From Crotophaga sulcirostris (taxonomy: Eukaryota > Chordata > Aves > Cuculiformes > Crotophagidae), in assembly GCA_013397455.1 (NCBI GenBank), contig VYZB01000135.1, positions 106,527 to 170,526 of the forward strand: DNA of 64,000 nucleotides. The letters are read 5' to 3'. Below are positions 1 through 11,636 of the stretch, in pieces; within the stretch, counting starts at the first letter, position 1; the number at the start of each line of letters is the position of its first letter. The notes below the pieces were generated by a model that ran no database searches, was not told the origin of the DNA, and saw only the letters and a program-made list of their open reading frames with translations. Made by a program: the position numbers and the translations under genes.

Positions 1-227
1 GATGTTAGGAAAAAGTTCTTCACTGAAAGGGTGATTGGCCATTGGAATGCGCTGCCCAGGGAGGTGGTGGAGTCGCCGACCCTGGATGTGTTTAAGGGAA
101 GACTGGATGAGGCACTCAGTGCCATGGTTTAGATGATGGATTGGTGTTAGTGTTGGCTTATAGGCTGGACTTGATGATCTCAGAGGTCCTTTCCAACCTT
201 GTGATACTGTGATACTGTGATACTGTG
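1..227 (+). mobile_element. CR1 LINE 3' end, cut by window start
   Basis: This is the 3' untranslated end of a CR1 retrotransposon. It carries the familiar CR1 blocks in order: TTCTTCACTGAAAGGGTGAT, then GCCCAGGGAGGTGGTGGAGT, the GGACTTGATGATCTCAGAGG block, and CCTTTCCAACCTT just before the tail. The tail at 203-226 is three perfect copies of GATACTGT, whereas the usual avian CR1 tail is an ATTCTRTG octamer. No reverse-transcriptase coding remains, and the 5' side lies outside the window. It is a non-autonomous dead copy; CR1 elements are copied by target-primed reverse transcription and usually end up 5'-truncated like this. Confidence 0.9.
203..226 (+). repeat. CR1 terminal octamer array, (GATACTGT)x3
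   Basis: Three perfect tandem copies of an 8-base unit close the first CR1 copy. CR1 elements end in short octamer repeats that are thought to be used by the reverse transcriptase for priming. The unit here differs from the common avian one at the third base of the ATTC core (ATAC instead of ATTC). Confidence 0.9.
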
Positions 228-460
228 AGGTAATGAGCCAACTGTTTCTACAAAATGCTTTCTGAATAGGTTCAGCTCCCAGTAGCACAAGGGAAAACTT
301 GGGCAGCCTGATACATAAACCTGGCTGAAAATCACAGTAACAGAAAAAATGTCTCACACTAAGTTTGAGGTTTCCCAGGCTGCCAAGGAGAATAAGCAGC
401 ATCTTTCCAACAAATGGTATGGATTTAAATCTCTTTAGGAGAGTTTAAAATTAGTCAAAT

Positions 461-697
461 TAAAAGTTTAGGCTTGATATTAGGAAAAAGTTCTTCACTG
501 AAAGGGTAATTAGCCATTTGGATGCGCTCCCCAGGGAGGTGGTGGAGTCGCAGTCCCTGGAGGTTTTTAAGGGGAGATTGGATGAGGCACTCAGTGCCAT
601 GGTTTAGATGATGAGTTGCTGTTAGTGTTGGGTTATAGGTTGGACTCGATGATCTCAGAGGTCCTTTGCAACTTTGTAATACTGTGATACTGTGATA
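461..697 (+). mobile_element. CR1 LINE 3' end, second copy
   Basis: This second 5'-truncated CR1 3' end lies in the same orientation about 235 bases after the first. It shares the same blocks (TTCTTCACTGAAAGGGTAAT, CCAGGGAGGTGGTGGAGTCG, GAGGCACTCAGTGCCATGGT, GATGATCTCAGAGGTCCTTT) and the same altered tail, here a decayed pair of ATACTGTG units at about 678-697. Point differences and small indels separate the two copies and the sequence between them is unrelated. They therefore look like two insertions of one subfamily rather than a local duplication. The exact 5' boundary (461-476) is uncertain. Confidence 0.88.
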
Positions 698-3600
698 TTT
701 TTTGGCAGTTTTGAAAAAGCTTTATTAAAGTTTTCTAGTAGGGAAAGAAAAGAGAGAATAACCAACTCTCAGCCCAAGCCTACTCACACTTGTCATAATG
801 TTATGGAAGAAGTTCCTGTGCCACTAGCATCTTCACTCTACCAAAAAAGTCATCTGTCATTGGGGAAATCTTGAGTTTGTCCTGATACCCTAGAAACCAG
901 GCCTGATGCTGCAAAGGCCACAAGCTTTCGGATCTCTGTCACCTTCTCACTGTCAGTGTAGAAAAAGCCTTGTCACCTGTCACCTTGGCTCCATCTGAAT
1001 TGATTTAGCTGCCTGATGCTGCATTTTGCTCTTATACAAAGTGCCTGCAAATTATTCCCATGGTTTTTTTTCCCTGTGTGCTAACAGTGGTTTAACCCAA
1101 TGCCACTTTTACTTCAAATGAAAACATTAAATTAATTTCTGTAGTAGAATGCAACAGGGCTTTGTAGTGCAAAGAACAGACAGAGACCCAGCAGGGAGCA
1201 AGCAGTGTTACAATGAAGCCCTCACCTCTCTTTGGCTCTGTGCAAAATTCCCCAGCAGTACTGAGAAACATTTTCACGGGACACTCAAATTTCTGCTGAA
1301 TAGAATGAAAAGATAAAGAAGCCCATTTCACTGTATTCAGCAAGCTCCTGCACACAGAAGCCCTGCTTAACATTTCTGCTGAACAGAGCCCTAGGGCAGA
1401 AAATATATTGAACTCCCATAGTGGAGTACCAGTAATGGCTTTTTAAAACTATATCAATTTGTATCATTTGCAAAGCACAAATATTTAATCTGGTTTTAAT
1501 TACAGAAACCTCCTAGATATTGTATTTCTTTTTCTTTCTTCCTCCCCACCCCCTTTTTTCCATTTTGTTGTTGCTGCTGTTGTCCTGCACTTCCAGCCTC
1601 ACTCTGTTTTGCAAGGCTGATCCAGTCACCAGAATCCTTTTATCACTCTGCTTTGAAAAAAGAATTGAATTTCTTTTGTACATTGGGGTGAATTTGTAAA
1701 TAACACTCGTTCAACAAATTTTGCTCCAAGGATCACTCTGGGAATATATTCTGATCAATATCATCCCTGTTAATATCACTTGAAGGTAACACTGCACAGC
1801 ACCACAGTGAGGCTATGGGAATATCATCTTCAGAACAGGGGGTCTGAGGAAGCCAAATGAGAACTGTTGAGCAACAGGATATTGTACACACAGTCCATGC
1901 ACTCATTCTCCAGAGCAGAAGATACTAATTATCTCCTAGTATTGCAGCAGCACACACATAGGCTTCCCAGTATGACAGTTGTGCTAGGAGTTGTATACGT
2001 TGATGTTAAAAAAAAATAAATTAAAGTAAAATAAAGTAAATTTACATTTTTATGGAAGAAAGTCCCTGTGTTTGATGCAATTATTGGTTGTTGTGTCTTA
2101 CTTAACACATAATTGTGAGGAAGAGCTCCAAAGAATATTAAAATGCACATTCTGCATTCTCGGGGTTTTTTTCTCTTCTTTAAATAAACATACTGAGGTT
2201 CTTTAAATAGTCCTCTCTGCACTAAGCATAAGTGCAACAAAAGATGTGCCAAGGCTGCAAAACACAACAGAGCACCAGAAAAAATAGATTAAGCCCTTGA
2301 GTGAATGAGTCTTTCTACCCTGACCACCAGTGTTCTGGTAGGGTATTAAAATGCTCTCACCTCACTCATAAGCTCTCCTCCAAAAGCTTGTAAAACAAAA
2401 GGGTTTTGAGTGTTTTCTAATAGGCACCAGGGCTGTCAAAATAAAGGAGGGGCTTTCTACATTACGTATATACACCTTGTCCTTCCCAGTTGAACACAGA
2501 AAGACTTCAAGTGTCTCTGCAGTTCTCAGGTATAAATGTGTCTCCCATGGGAAGATCTCATTCCCCAGCCATGGCCGCACTACCTAGATAAGAAGAAATA
2601 GATTGAATTACACACAGCCAGAAAGTTGATGCAAATCTCTGAGCTGCAATTCATCCAAGTTGACTAGAAAAGGGCCACTGGTGTCCTGCTACTTCCTATG
2701 TGTTTTCCACGCTAAATTCACACCTTACATGCTTTCCCTGTCTTTATCTGGACTAAATGTCAGCATCCCTGTCCTTGTCCTAGTTAAATACTAGGTGAGT
2801 TGTATAAGGATGCCAAGCAATTCATACTGCTATGTTCTGTAATGCCTATTTTACTCTGTTTATGTCTCTGCAGAAACCTTTTTTTTTCTTTTCAATTCTG
2901 CCTGTTCTTGCAAGACCAGAATTTGACTTGCTTCTTTAAAATGCCTCATGTTCTGAACTTAAAATCCTTTCTAGTCCTGTTATTTACTGGGAAAAAGCTT
3001 GAAAACATAGCTCAGGCATACAGCGAAACCAGAATCAGAAAGCAAGGAAAAGGAAGCCCAAAATTACTTTGAGAACATCTCATGATTTTTTTATTCAGTC
3101 TCATGATTAGCTAGGAACAGGCTGACTCATGACGTTTGAGTGCCCTGGCTCAGCAATACTGTTTCTGCTGTCAGAACGTCTGTGTAAGTCCTCTGGTCCC
3201 TGCACTCCTTCATCTCACCCTCGGCTGATTTACATTGGTGGGGAAATATATGATTACAGAAGTTAAAGGAGAGCAATGAAATACAATTTGCATCTGAAGA
3301 ATATGACTTAGAGAGGTCTCTCCTATAATGGCTGGCTTCTGTTCCTAAAGGTTTCCCTTCAAATTCCCAGTCATAAATTTACAGTGTAAAAAGGCATCAT
3401 GAAAATAAATACGATCTTACAAAAAAGGCTGGCCCAGCGACTTTCTGTCCTCACTTTCTCTTGGTGAGGAATCCCTTTAGGATTATTTGTGGCAACAAAG
3501 TTAAGGAAGCAAGTTTTGCTGGGATTCAATTTCCCCCCACTTGATTCTACAGGACTACAAGTGAGTCCATTGGTCTCTACTCTTCCATTTCTCAACTTGA

Positions 3601-3950
3601 TTTGTTACAATGTCAGTGACACAATGCTTTGTGTTAATCTTTTTTTCTTAATTATCTTTATGTTAGGCTCTGAAACACATGACTTACCTTGCTGAATGCT
3701 TTCCACACTCTCCTGCTCTGAAGCGATAGGAAAATACAAAATGTATTTGCCACTAACTATATTTTTGTATCTTCCTGATGTAAAACATCCTCAGTTATTG
3801 GTTCAAATGCTATACATAAAATACTAACAGGAATCCAGAAGTAATCATAAGCAGAACAGCAACCAGAAATCTACCTTCATGTCTGGGCATCTGTTTTACA
3901 ATATGAAATACCTTCAGTTTTGAAACACAATTCTGCAGCTCACATGAATA
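698..3950. other. No recognisable gene; AT-rich intergenic or intronic DNA
   Basis: Open frames here are at most 112 codons (1929-2267, minus). They are rich in residues from T- and A-runs and show no domain. I see no paired splice sites around a plausible coding frame, no RNA gene and no clear repeat. A short A-rich patch lies near 2008-2042. Unrecognised ancient repeats cannot be excluded. Confidence 0.6.
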
Positions 3951-4012
3951 AATCTTGACACATGAGATTAGAACCACTGAAATCAATGAATTCCTTTATT
4001 CAGCTTTAATGC

Positions 4013-4060
4013 GCGTTGACTTCAATGAAGCTTGCCTAAGGACATGCAGGGTTTGTTCCA
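4013..4060 (+). repeat. Ancient amniote interspersed-repeat relic
   Basis: The segment GTTGACTTCAATGAAGCTTG followed by CCTAAGGACATGCAGGGTTT resembles a pattern often seen in turtle, crocodile and bird non-coding DNA: a TTGACTTCAATGGG-type block, then a TAAGGA...GCAGG block. A better preserved relative lies at 22171-22240. I cannot assign the family name from memory. The upstream ACTGAAATCAATGAAT at about 3977-3992 may belong to it. Confidence 0.4.
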
Positions 4061-5778
4061 GTGGTCCAGCTTGTTTGAGCGTGCAAACTGCAAGACTGGG
4101 CTTACAGCTTGCCTTTCACGCAAATGGTAGTCCTGATCCTCTTAAACCTGGGAGATCTTTATTTTCATCAAAGCCAGATCTGGGCTCAGTAACCAATAAG
4201 GCAGCAAAATTAGCTTTTTAGCTGTATAATGACAAGAATTATTAATAAAATAATAGCAGAACAAGATAGAAATTCAGCAAGAACACAGTAAGAAGAGTAA
4301 TTTGTTCATCAGCCACATGTTGAAAGGTAAAAATTTATATTTGGGCCTGGTCTTGAACACCTAAGAAGCATCATATTCTCACTCATTTTAGGAGGAATTT
4401 GGTGAGCCCAAGTATGGGATAGATGTCTTGACAAGATGCAGCCACCTAGAATGTAGAGTTGCAGAAAAAACAGACATAGCAAAGGTGTTAAACAAGTGGC
4501 CACAAAAGAAACTGTATAAACCTAACTCTTGCAATATAAAAGGATGCAGTGGAGAAAGACCACTTCTACTCAATTCTACACTCAGCTTTGGGAAAACAAA
4601 GAATTATAGAAATTAGTCCACTTTAATCAACAATTGGTTTAGAAAATATATCCTCCTTCCTTCTTACCTTATTTGTAATCTGAAGGCACCTGAATATTTG
4701 AACATCTTCTAACAAATGTAGAAAAATATTCTTGATCTGACTTCAATCCATAGTTCCTATACTAGAGCTAAAGAAGCCCTCAAGCTTGTCCAGTGGAGAG
4801 GGTATACCTAATGCTGTCATCAAGATGGACTAAAAAAATGCAGTATAAAGGTTTACCATTCAAGCAAGCATCCTATTAGAGCTTTGTCACTACTAGATGA
4901 CTAGACTGTGACTCATAATACAGCTCAGCCGTAGGAATCTGAGCAAACCCACCATTACCACCACACCCACACACGAAACATACCAGAACCTGGAGTTCAA
5001 ACAGAAAATAGGAAGCTCAGATATTTCTCCACTGAAGTAAGTGGAAAGGTGAGGATGGAGGAATGGACAGAACCTGTAACCATCCTGCCATCACTCAGTG
5101 ATGAGGTGTTTGGAAAACAAAGGAAGTAGCAACATGCTGTTGGGGGAAACTGGTACTTGCTCTTGGGAACAAAGTGGATCCTGGGAGAAAATATAACTCC
5201 AAAGGACCCATCTGAGACTTAGTGCGTCCTTTCCACCTGCCTTCTCATGTCTGGGGCTTGAAGTCACAAATCTGGCTCAAAACTCTGATTGTCATACTAT
5301 GTATAATAAAAATATAACAACCATCTAAGCCCTACTCTGTTGATATAAATATACCACTTTGATATCTATTTTAATTTAGGTGAAAAAATGCTGGTTACCA
5401 ATATATATTAACTGTCCTCAGTAAGATTGAAGCCCAGACTTTGGAGACAAAAGTGGAAGTATAATGGAGTGAAACAACTTGGACTGTTACCTTTGATACA
5501 TTACAAAAGTGAACAGGAAGCACTAATGTGAAAACTATGAATTTAAAAATATTCCCTCCACAATGGCTAAGCACTAGCAGTAGCACAGGCAAATACTTTT
5601 TTTTTAACATATACCTATAAAGATCTTTAAAACAAAATAATCATGACAAGGTATCCTAGGATGTCAAGGACAAAATACTGTGATGAAATGTACAGCTGAA
5701 CAAGAATAATTTGCTTTGCCAAACCAGCCAGAGAAGTAAATCTTTCTAACTTACCATTTTAAGTAAATTCAATCTCAT
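4061..5778. other. No recognisable gene
   Basis: AT-rich DNA with frames of 88 codons or less and no domain similarity. The frame 3955-4221 overlaps the ancient repeat relic and is not credible as a gene. Nothing else is recognisable. Confidence 0.6.
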
Positions 5779-5851
5779 GTATATTGACATTATATTTGTC
5801 TTTTATCACAGAAGCAGTTGTGTATATTGACATTATTTTTATCTTTTATTA
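5779..5851 (+). repeat. Short direct duplication, 42-bp period
   Basis: TGTATATTGACATTATATTT begins at 5779 and a close copy begins at 5821. The match runs 31 bases with three substitutions (28/31 identical), giving a period of 42 bases. It looks like a local tandem duplication by replication slippage. No function is suggested. Confidence 0.8.
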
Positions 5852-5886
5852 CCCAGACAATTGATACACAGTGGGTACACGGTACT

Positions 5887-5946
5887 TATATATATATATA
5901 TCTCTGCACATGCACGCATGCATGTAGATATCTATACACACACACT
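5887..5946. repeat. TA/CA-rich microsatellite, imperfect
   Basis: A (TA)n run at about 5887-5901 passes into alternating purine-pyrimidine sequence (GCACATGCACGCATGCATGT) and then into a short (CA)n run ending near 5946. It is a decayed compound dinucleotide repeat, likely length-polymorphic and with some potential for Z-DNA. Confidence 0.8.
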
Positions 5947-6059
5947 TGCACATATATGCACTCACCCACATGCTTACATTTAAGGTCTACGGCTAAGTTT
6001 TGCTTTAGTCATTCAAATCTGTCTTCTAAGCACATGCATACAATGTAGCACACAACCGT

Positions 6060-6480
6060 GTGAGTTGAATCAGCTCCCTGAGGAGCAGACACTTGGTGAG
6101 CAGCTTCCTTAGTTCATTAAAATTACCACTTCGAATCTCTTGTTAGAGAGAATCTATCACCAGGATTCTTTACAAACCCGAGGCAAACGTCACTTCATTT
6201 AAACTGGCATCGCTTTGCTGAAGTCAAAGGCATAACTGAGAGGGCAGTGTTTATAGGACAACCACTTAAAACCAGCGGTTTTTAATGTGTTTTGTTTAGC
6301 TGTTTTTTTAAAAAGCCCTGATAAGATTTCAGCTTCCACCCAATCTCTGTTAGCACCAACCACTCTTATACCAACGGGTTCAATATTAATTAAACAAACC
6401 TCTTTCTCCCTAGTGTTAAAACACAGGGACTAAAAATAAACCTGTTACAAAATACACATTTTGTTTATACATATTTACAC
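6060..6480. promoter_or_regulatory. Candidate conserved non-coding element
   Basis: This stretch lacks low-complexity runs and holds many separate transcription-factor-like words: a homeodomain-type ATTAATTAAAC near 6387-6397, AACAAACCTC, CCTGATAAGATTT (GATA-like) near 6317, and several TTAAA cores. This texture is typical of vertebrate developmental enhancers. The call is inference only, as conservation could not be measured. No coding frame crosses it. Confidence 0.25.
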
Positions 6481-6959
6481 AGACCTCAGATCTGAATGTA
6501 TGCAGTACCAGAAGGATAAAGCCATCTGATGCAGAAGATCAGTAAAGCAATCTGTAGGCTCTACAGGGGCCAGAAAAGAAACATTCGTATGGTGGCAAAC
6601 GTTATGCAAGACATGCATGTGCTTTAGTTTGTGATGAAGAAATCGTTGCATAAGTTGTGTATCTGGAGCGACTGGCAACGATCTTATTCATCTCTGCACA
6701 CAAAAGAACAAAGTATCATCTCACCTCTATGTTTTTATTAAAATTTCAAAGCTCAGGGTTACATCCTTCCTACTTCAGCATTTAACTGGTTTGGCTTCTT
6801 TATGTGTCCCATCTTTTTTTCTTTAAAAAAAAATAAGCTATGTTTCTGGAGTTTGATTTTGGAGGCAGCAAGTCCCACCTTATTTTCTGTGATCTGCTTC
6901 TTGCAGCCCTGGCCCTCTTGCATGCTCAACGCACATGATGTGTCAGCAAAGTGAATATG

Positions 6960-7390
6960 TTATTTCCACATGCCCCCCACCCCCCCGGCTAGGATGGAGA
7001 AGGAAGAAGGGTGGAAAAAGCCTCCCCCACCCCTCTCATAGAGCCTGCTGGGAAATGTAGTCCATCTGCAGCTGCCTTGGAACAAAAGCGAGCAGGGGCT
7101 GCCGTGGGGAAGGTCTCGCTGCTCAGACCCTTTCCCGCAGACCCCACGCAGGGAAACTTTCCAAGGGCATCGTGGCAAAGGGGGCAACTGGGGAGGAAGG
7201 GAGCAGAAGAGCTCACTCCCTCAAAGTACCCTGGCTTCATTGTCCTTAGGGTTTGACCAACTTCATGGAAAAGCCTCGTCGGCACATGCGAACTACTATG
7301 GGATGCTAGAACTGGGACAGGGATGTGGCCCACCACCCGGGTTAGTGTGTTAGGGCTTGAGCAGTGAGAATTGCCTAGGGCTGCCAAGAG
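6960..7390. promoter_or_regulatory. GC-rich block, possible promoter-associated DNA
   Basis: This block is visibly richer in G, C and CpG than the surrounding DNA. It contains a ZNF143-type motif at 7044-7061 and a C-run near 6970-6987. Three overlapping open frames on both strands (up to 132 codons, 6989-7387 minus) follow from the base composition and show no domain. Together with the CpG-rich block from 7840 it may form one promoter region. The direction of transcription cannot be judged. Confidence 0.35.
7044..7061 (-). promoter_or_regulatory. ZNF143/THAP11-type binding motif
   Basis: On the minus strand the sequence reads ACTACATTTCCCAGCAGG, very close to the known ZNF143 (Staf)/THAP11 site ACTACAATTCCCAGCATGC. 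This long motif is mainly found in CpG-island promoters and at chromatin-loop anchors. It lies inside a GC-rich block, which supports a promoter role. Binding itself is not shown. Confidence 0.55.
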
Positions 7391-7839
7391 GGAGAACTTT
7401 CATCCTCACTTTTGTTTGTTCCTAAGAGGCATTTAATTTAAAGGGGAGCAAGAAAAATTCTCTCTTGGATTTTATTTTGTTTTTATGCCTTCAATTTTGC
7501 ATCTTGCCAGGAAAACACAACATTCTGCTCAGCTTTTAAAACAGTCATTTAAGGATTTCTAAATCAAAAAATAAGGGAGTGTTCTTTCACCATTATTGCT
7601 GGTATTTTTAACCTACACCCACTTGCATGATTATCCACTACATCACTACTACCACTCATCATCTCTATATTTCTGTATTTATTTATTTTCTAGGTAGAGA
7701 AAAAAAAAAAAAGTGAAGCAATCTCTTCCTTTCAGCCTCTTGGGCAAGCAGCTGTGGGGGTAGAAAATGCAAATTATTGGAAGTCCTCTGTGATTTTTTT
7801 TTTAAGGAAATCAGGTGCTTAGCCTCGTGCTTTTAAAGG

Positions 7840-8960
7840 AGAGGGGCACCGGCTCTTACACCGCCAAGGTTTTTGCTAATGCGTAGCCGGAAGTTTTTCC
7901 AATGATGCTTTGCCGGCGATTGCGGCGCGTGCAAGGCAATAGCCCGGATCTCTTTCTCTCGCTTTCTTATGCCTTGGTAATTACTTAAAGTTTCAGCTCC
8001 CCATCCTCCTCCCCCCTCCCCCTCGCGTTAACCTTGAATCCATAGTTTCTGCTGATGACTCCACTCCTTCCCTCTTGTACATCAGCTGTTACTTTTCATT
8101 TCATGGCTCACTGGTGAAACTCTTGAACTCTTTTTCTCTTTACATGTCCAACCTGTTTTCTTCCCCAGATGCCTTTGACTTTTCTCAAGGTCCTGTCTTT
8201 TATCACATTAAAGCGTGTGTTTTAGCGGGGAGAGGGGAGGAGGAGGATGAGGATGAAGGACAACCAGCCGGGATTGCCAGATCTGCCAGGCAGCAGAGAA
8301 AGCGGCTGGGGAAAGGGGAGGGATGCTCCGACCTCTCCTCCTTGGTTTGCTGTGAGGAGGTGGGAGAGAAGGGGGCGCATGGACGCGGCTCACCAGGACG
8401 GTGGCTTTGTTCTAAAACCGGGGCTGGCAAAGTGCACTCAAGTTCTGCCCTCTTACGCACTGACACCACAGGCCTGGGCTTGCTCAGGACCACTGCAACT
8501 CAAAGAAAGCAGAGAGAACAAAGCTCCACCTTGTTCAGATCCACAAGAATAATTTTACACCACCACTACCACCACCCTTCTCCATCCTTCAACCTCAGCC
8601 GGAGGGGTGCGGATGGGTCGGGTAAACATTGCACCGCCACTACATCACTTCTCTTCCTACGGCTGAGGGTACCACTCCGGCCACAAAGGGGGGAGCAGCA
8701 GCAGCACCGGGCTTGTTTGGGGTTGCTTTGGATTTGTTTTGTGGGGTTTTTTTTGTTTAGGGTTTCTTTTGGTTGTTTTTTTTTCTGGGTTGTTTTTTGG
8801 GGTTTTTTTTTTGTCTTTTAATAACCGAAGCAGCAACCGCCAGAGACTACATGAAAGGAATCATCAGCAGGCACTCATCGTCACCGTGTCAGGTGGGGGA
8901 AGGGAGACACATCCGACTGATTTAGTGACTGGCTGGGGAAAACCGGCTTTGACTGAGGAA
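7840..8960. promoter_or_regulatory. CpG-island-like region, possible promoter
   Basis: CpG dinucleotides are frequent here and rare in most of the window. About eleven fall within 7845-7965 alone (for example GCCGGCGATTGCGGCGCGTG at about 7911-7930), and more are scattered to 8960. Pyrimidine tracts (CCTCCTCCCCCCTCCCCCTC near 8004) and purine tracts (8226-8256) are also promoter-like. The 248-codon frame at 8075-8821 starts at a TTG and runs into a G/T low-complexity tail, so I do not accept it as a gene. A first exon or a non-coding RNA start could lie here, but none can be delimited. Confidence 0.4.
8713..8820 (+). repeat. G/T-rich low-complexity tract
   Basis: The plus strand carries only G and T for long runs (GGGGTTTTTTTT-like units with variable T length), ending at about 8819. 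Several GGG or GGGG runs are spaced by long T loops, so quadruplex formation is possible but not favoured. The tract accounts for the glycine/phenylalanine/valine-rich end of the overlapping open frame. Confidence 0.85.
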
Positions 8961-11576
8961 AGGGTCTGTTTGGGGGGAAGGGAGAGAGGGGAAGGGTTAA
9001 GGAAGGAGCATCAGCTGAGAAGAGCAGGCAGCCCTGGAAAAGCAACTCTGCCCCGTGCACCCTGAATGGGGGCTGCAAAAGCATCCCTGAAGCAGTTCTG
9101 CCTCTCAGTCACTGCTTGGGGAAAATGGGGAGCCCATGGCACCACAGAGGTCCTGGATCTCTAGGTCAGAAGAAACCATGAGGGATCCCACTGACTTTGT
9201 CTGCAAGACAGAGCCCCACTGCCCACAATCTTGCTCAGAGCTCTTGAGACAACCCAGCAGGCAGGATGGGGGTTGTGGGTACCACTTCCTGTTCCCATTT
9301 CAGGACTACCCCGACTTTTACATGAAATACAAACCCTGTAGTCAAAAAAAAAGATATTAAAATTAGGATGTCGCCATTTCCCACATATACACTCTGAAAA
9401 TCACTGCTACCAAGTTTAATGTGTACTTAGATACAGGAGAAGCACTGAAGGTGCAATTGGGAAATCATCTCCTTAGGAAGAAAAAGCCATATTGCAGTTG
9501 GGGAATAGAGCAGGAATGAAAGGTCTTTGGACTGTGGGATAGGGTGAGTCACAAATCCAGGGAAGTAGACCCCAGTATTTCTGCTATCCAGAGTTTGCTA
9601 AAAGACTTTAGATGTCTGCCTCAAGGGGACACTTCCAAATTGAAGTCCAAATGGTCCTTAATGCTACTTGAGACACCCCAGACTCAGATACTGCCTTTTC
9701 TCTTTAGAGCTTCTTGTTGACCTTAAGCAGATTCTGTTCTGCTTGTTGACTTTGATGGCTTTTACTCGGATGCTCCCTAGCTCTTCCAGTTCACAGTGAA
9801 TTTGTAACCCAGCATTGCCCCTAAAAGGCTGCAAGTTCCACGCTGTAGCTGGATCCATAGAAATGAGGTATGGCAGCACATCACATTGGAGAGCCATCTC
9901 TACCACAGAGGAGGGTGCCGCACCACAGCAGCACCTTAGCTGAAAGTGCCATGCTCTGCCTGCTCTCCTGCTTCTACTCATATGCTCCTGTTGTTGACCA
10001 CCACCTTCCCTGCAGCACTGGCACTGGCACGTGGTTAGCCAGTTCAGAAAGATGATCCAGCCAACCACTACCCTCTCAGCAAAATAAATTGCCTTTCAAA
10101 ACATATTTTGGTTCCCCCTCCCCTCTAAAGTGCCTAGCATTAACACTAGCCATGGAAAGGTGGTCATCTGGGCAGTCACCAGCTACAGGAAATTACCAGT
10201 TACATTGAAGACAACATTTCCCTTGCTAGTGTTAAAAGAATTTTAATCTCTTCCTTGTTTGTTCCTTTTATCCAGATGTGTAAAGTAGCACATTTCCACC
10301 TACCAAGGTGCTGCTAAGTGTAATGTGTATTAGCAACCTACAGTACTTCATTATACCTTATTTTAATTCTGTTCCACCCTTAGATACAGCTGTACTTTGG
10401 TGACAAAAATAAGAATTTCTGAACACAGTGTTCAGTACACATGGCTACAGTGTTCCAAATGGTGACAGCAAGTGCAACCTTTTAGCAGAAATAAATCATA
10501 AGAAAAACAGACTTCTCGTGATTATAACTTAGGAAAAAACTAACAAGCTTGAATCCACTTGTCAAATGGGTCCAATAAAAGAGTCTCTGACACTTTTAAA
10601 ATGGGCAGAAAACCATCTTTCAACTAGTAGACCAGCCCTCTGCATGCTGTGGAAATAAGTGTGTATATGATAGATCTAATAATAGGTAGCTGTCATGGTG
10701 ATGGGTGCCCAGAATAACTAGTATACCCCCCTCTGTCTGACTGCTTTCCTCTCAGTTTCCCACTTTTTTAGCCTGTATGTCCGCCAGCCTCTCCTCATCG
10801 AACTCAGTGGAGACCCTGGACTACCTAGTCTGGCCCTATTTGTACAACTGGATCCTAAAAGGTGACATCCTGGCAGCAAGCCTAGACTACCAAAATAAAT
10901 TTGGCACAGGCTGTCTGTACAGAGATAAATCACACTGGCACAGTAGCCAAAGAAAGTCACAGAGCTGCTGGACTTGATGAACAATCAGTGGATGCAAAAT
11001 TGGTGGGGTCCAGGTCAGGCTGACCAGCCCAGCCTCTCACTGGTGTCAGAGTAAGAGAAGGAACATATGCTGTGGAAACAAGGGTGGGGAAACAAAAGAG
11101 AAAAATGTAATGTTTCCTCCAGCAATCCTAAGGAAATGTCTTCCCTGTGCCAAGATAAACTTCAGTGTAATCTTTGCATTTTCCTATAAAATCACCCAAC
11201 TCCTACTTCTCTCTCTCTCTCTTTTAAGGACATCAGTATTTTTCAGTCATAAAAGAGTCTTTGTAATGTACTCATTTTGTGAGGCCTTTTGTTACCTCCA
11301 TATAATTCTCCCAGACAATTATTATCACAGCCATTGTTACACAATCCAGTTAAAGTAGTTCTTCTGCGCCTCCGTCTCTTTCTCCTGCTACAAAATGAAA
11401 TGTTTGAATGAAGAGTTACATTCCTCAAGATAATGAACTCTCCAGAAGGAAGGTAATGGAAAGTACATATTAATTAACAAAGCTAAATTGTGGAATGGTA
11501 TTTATATCACATTGAGAGATTAGGAATGGAAAAAAAAAGTTTAATTTGTTTTCTCTGGCACAGGCCAACTTATTTT
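8961..11576. other. No recognisable gene
   Basis: Moderately GC-rich at the start and AT-rich later. The largest frame (9664-10068, minus, 134 codons) has an irregular composition with Cys- and Gln-rich patches and no domain. A short (CT)n tract sits at about 11208-11223. No RNA gene or clear repeat is seen. Confidence 0.6.
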
Positions 11577-11577
11577 A

Positions 11578-11636
11578 AAAAACAAACAAACAAACAAACA
11601 AACAAAACCAAACCACAAAAAAACAAACCAAACCAA
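11578..11636 (+). repeat. (AAAC)n simple repeat
   Basis: Consecutive AAAC units (about six) continue as imperfect AAACC/ACAAAAAAAC units to about 11636. No retroposon body is recognisable beside it, so it may be a free microsatellite or the remains of an A-rich retroposon tail. Confidence 0.9.

Noticed and set aside
6989..7387. 132-codon minus-strand frame in the GC-rich block
   Set aside because: Frames are open on both strands at once over the same bases, which points to base composition rather than coding.
8713..8820. G/T-rich tract as an interstitial telomere array
   Set aside because: The units vary in length and do not follow TTAGGG. It is simple low-complexity DNA.
8075..8821. 248-codon open frame, the longest in the window
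   Set aside because: It begins at a TTG rather than an ATG, crosses a CpG-rich region where stop codons are rare by composition, and ends in G/T low-complexity sequence giving Gly/Phe/Val runs. No domain is visible.
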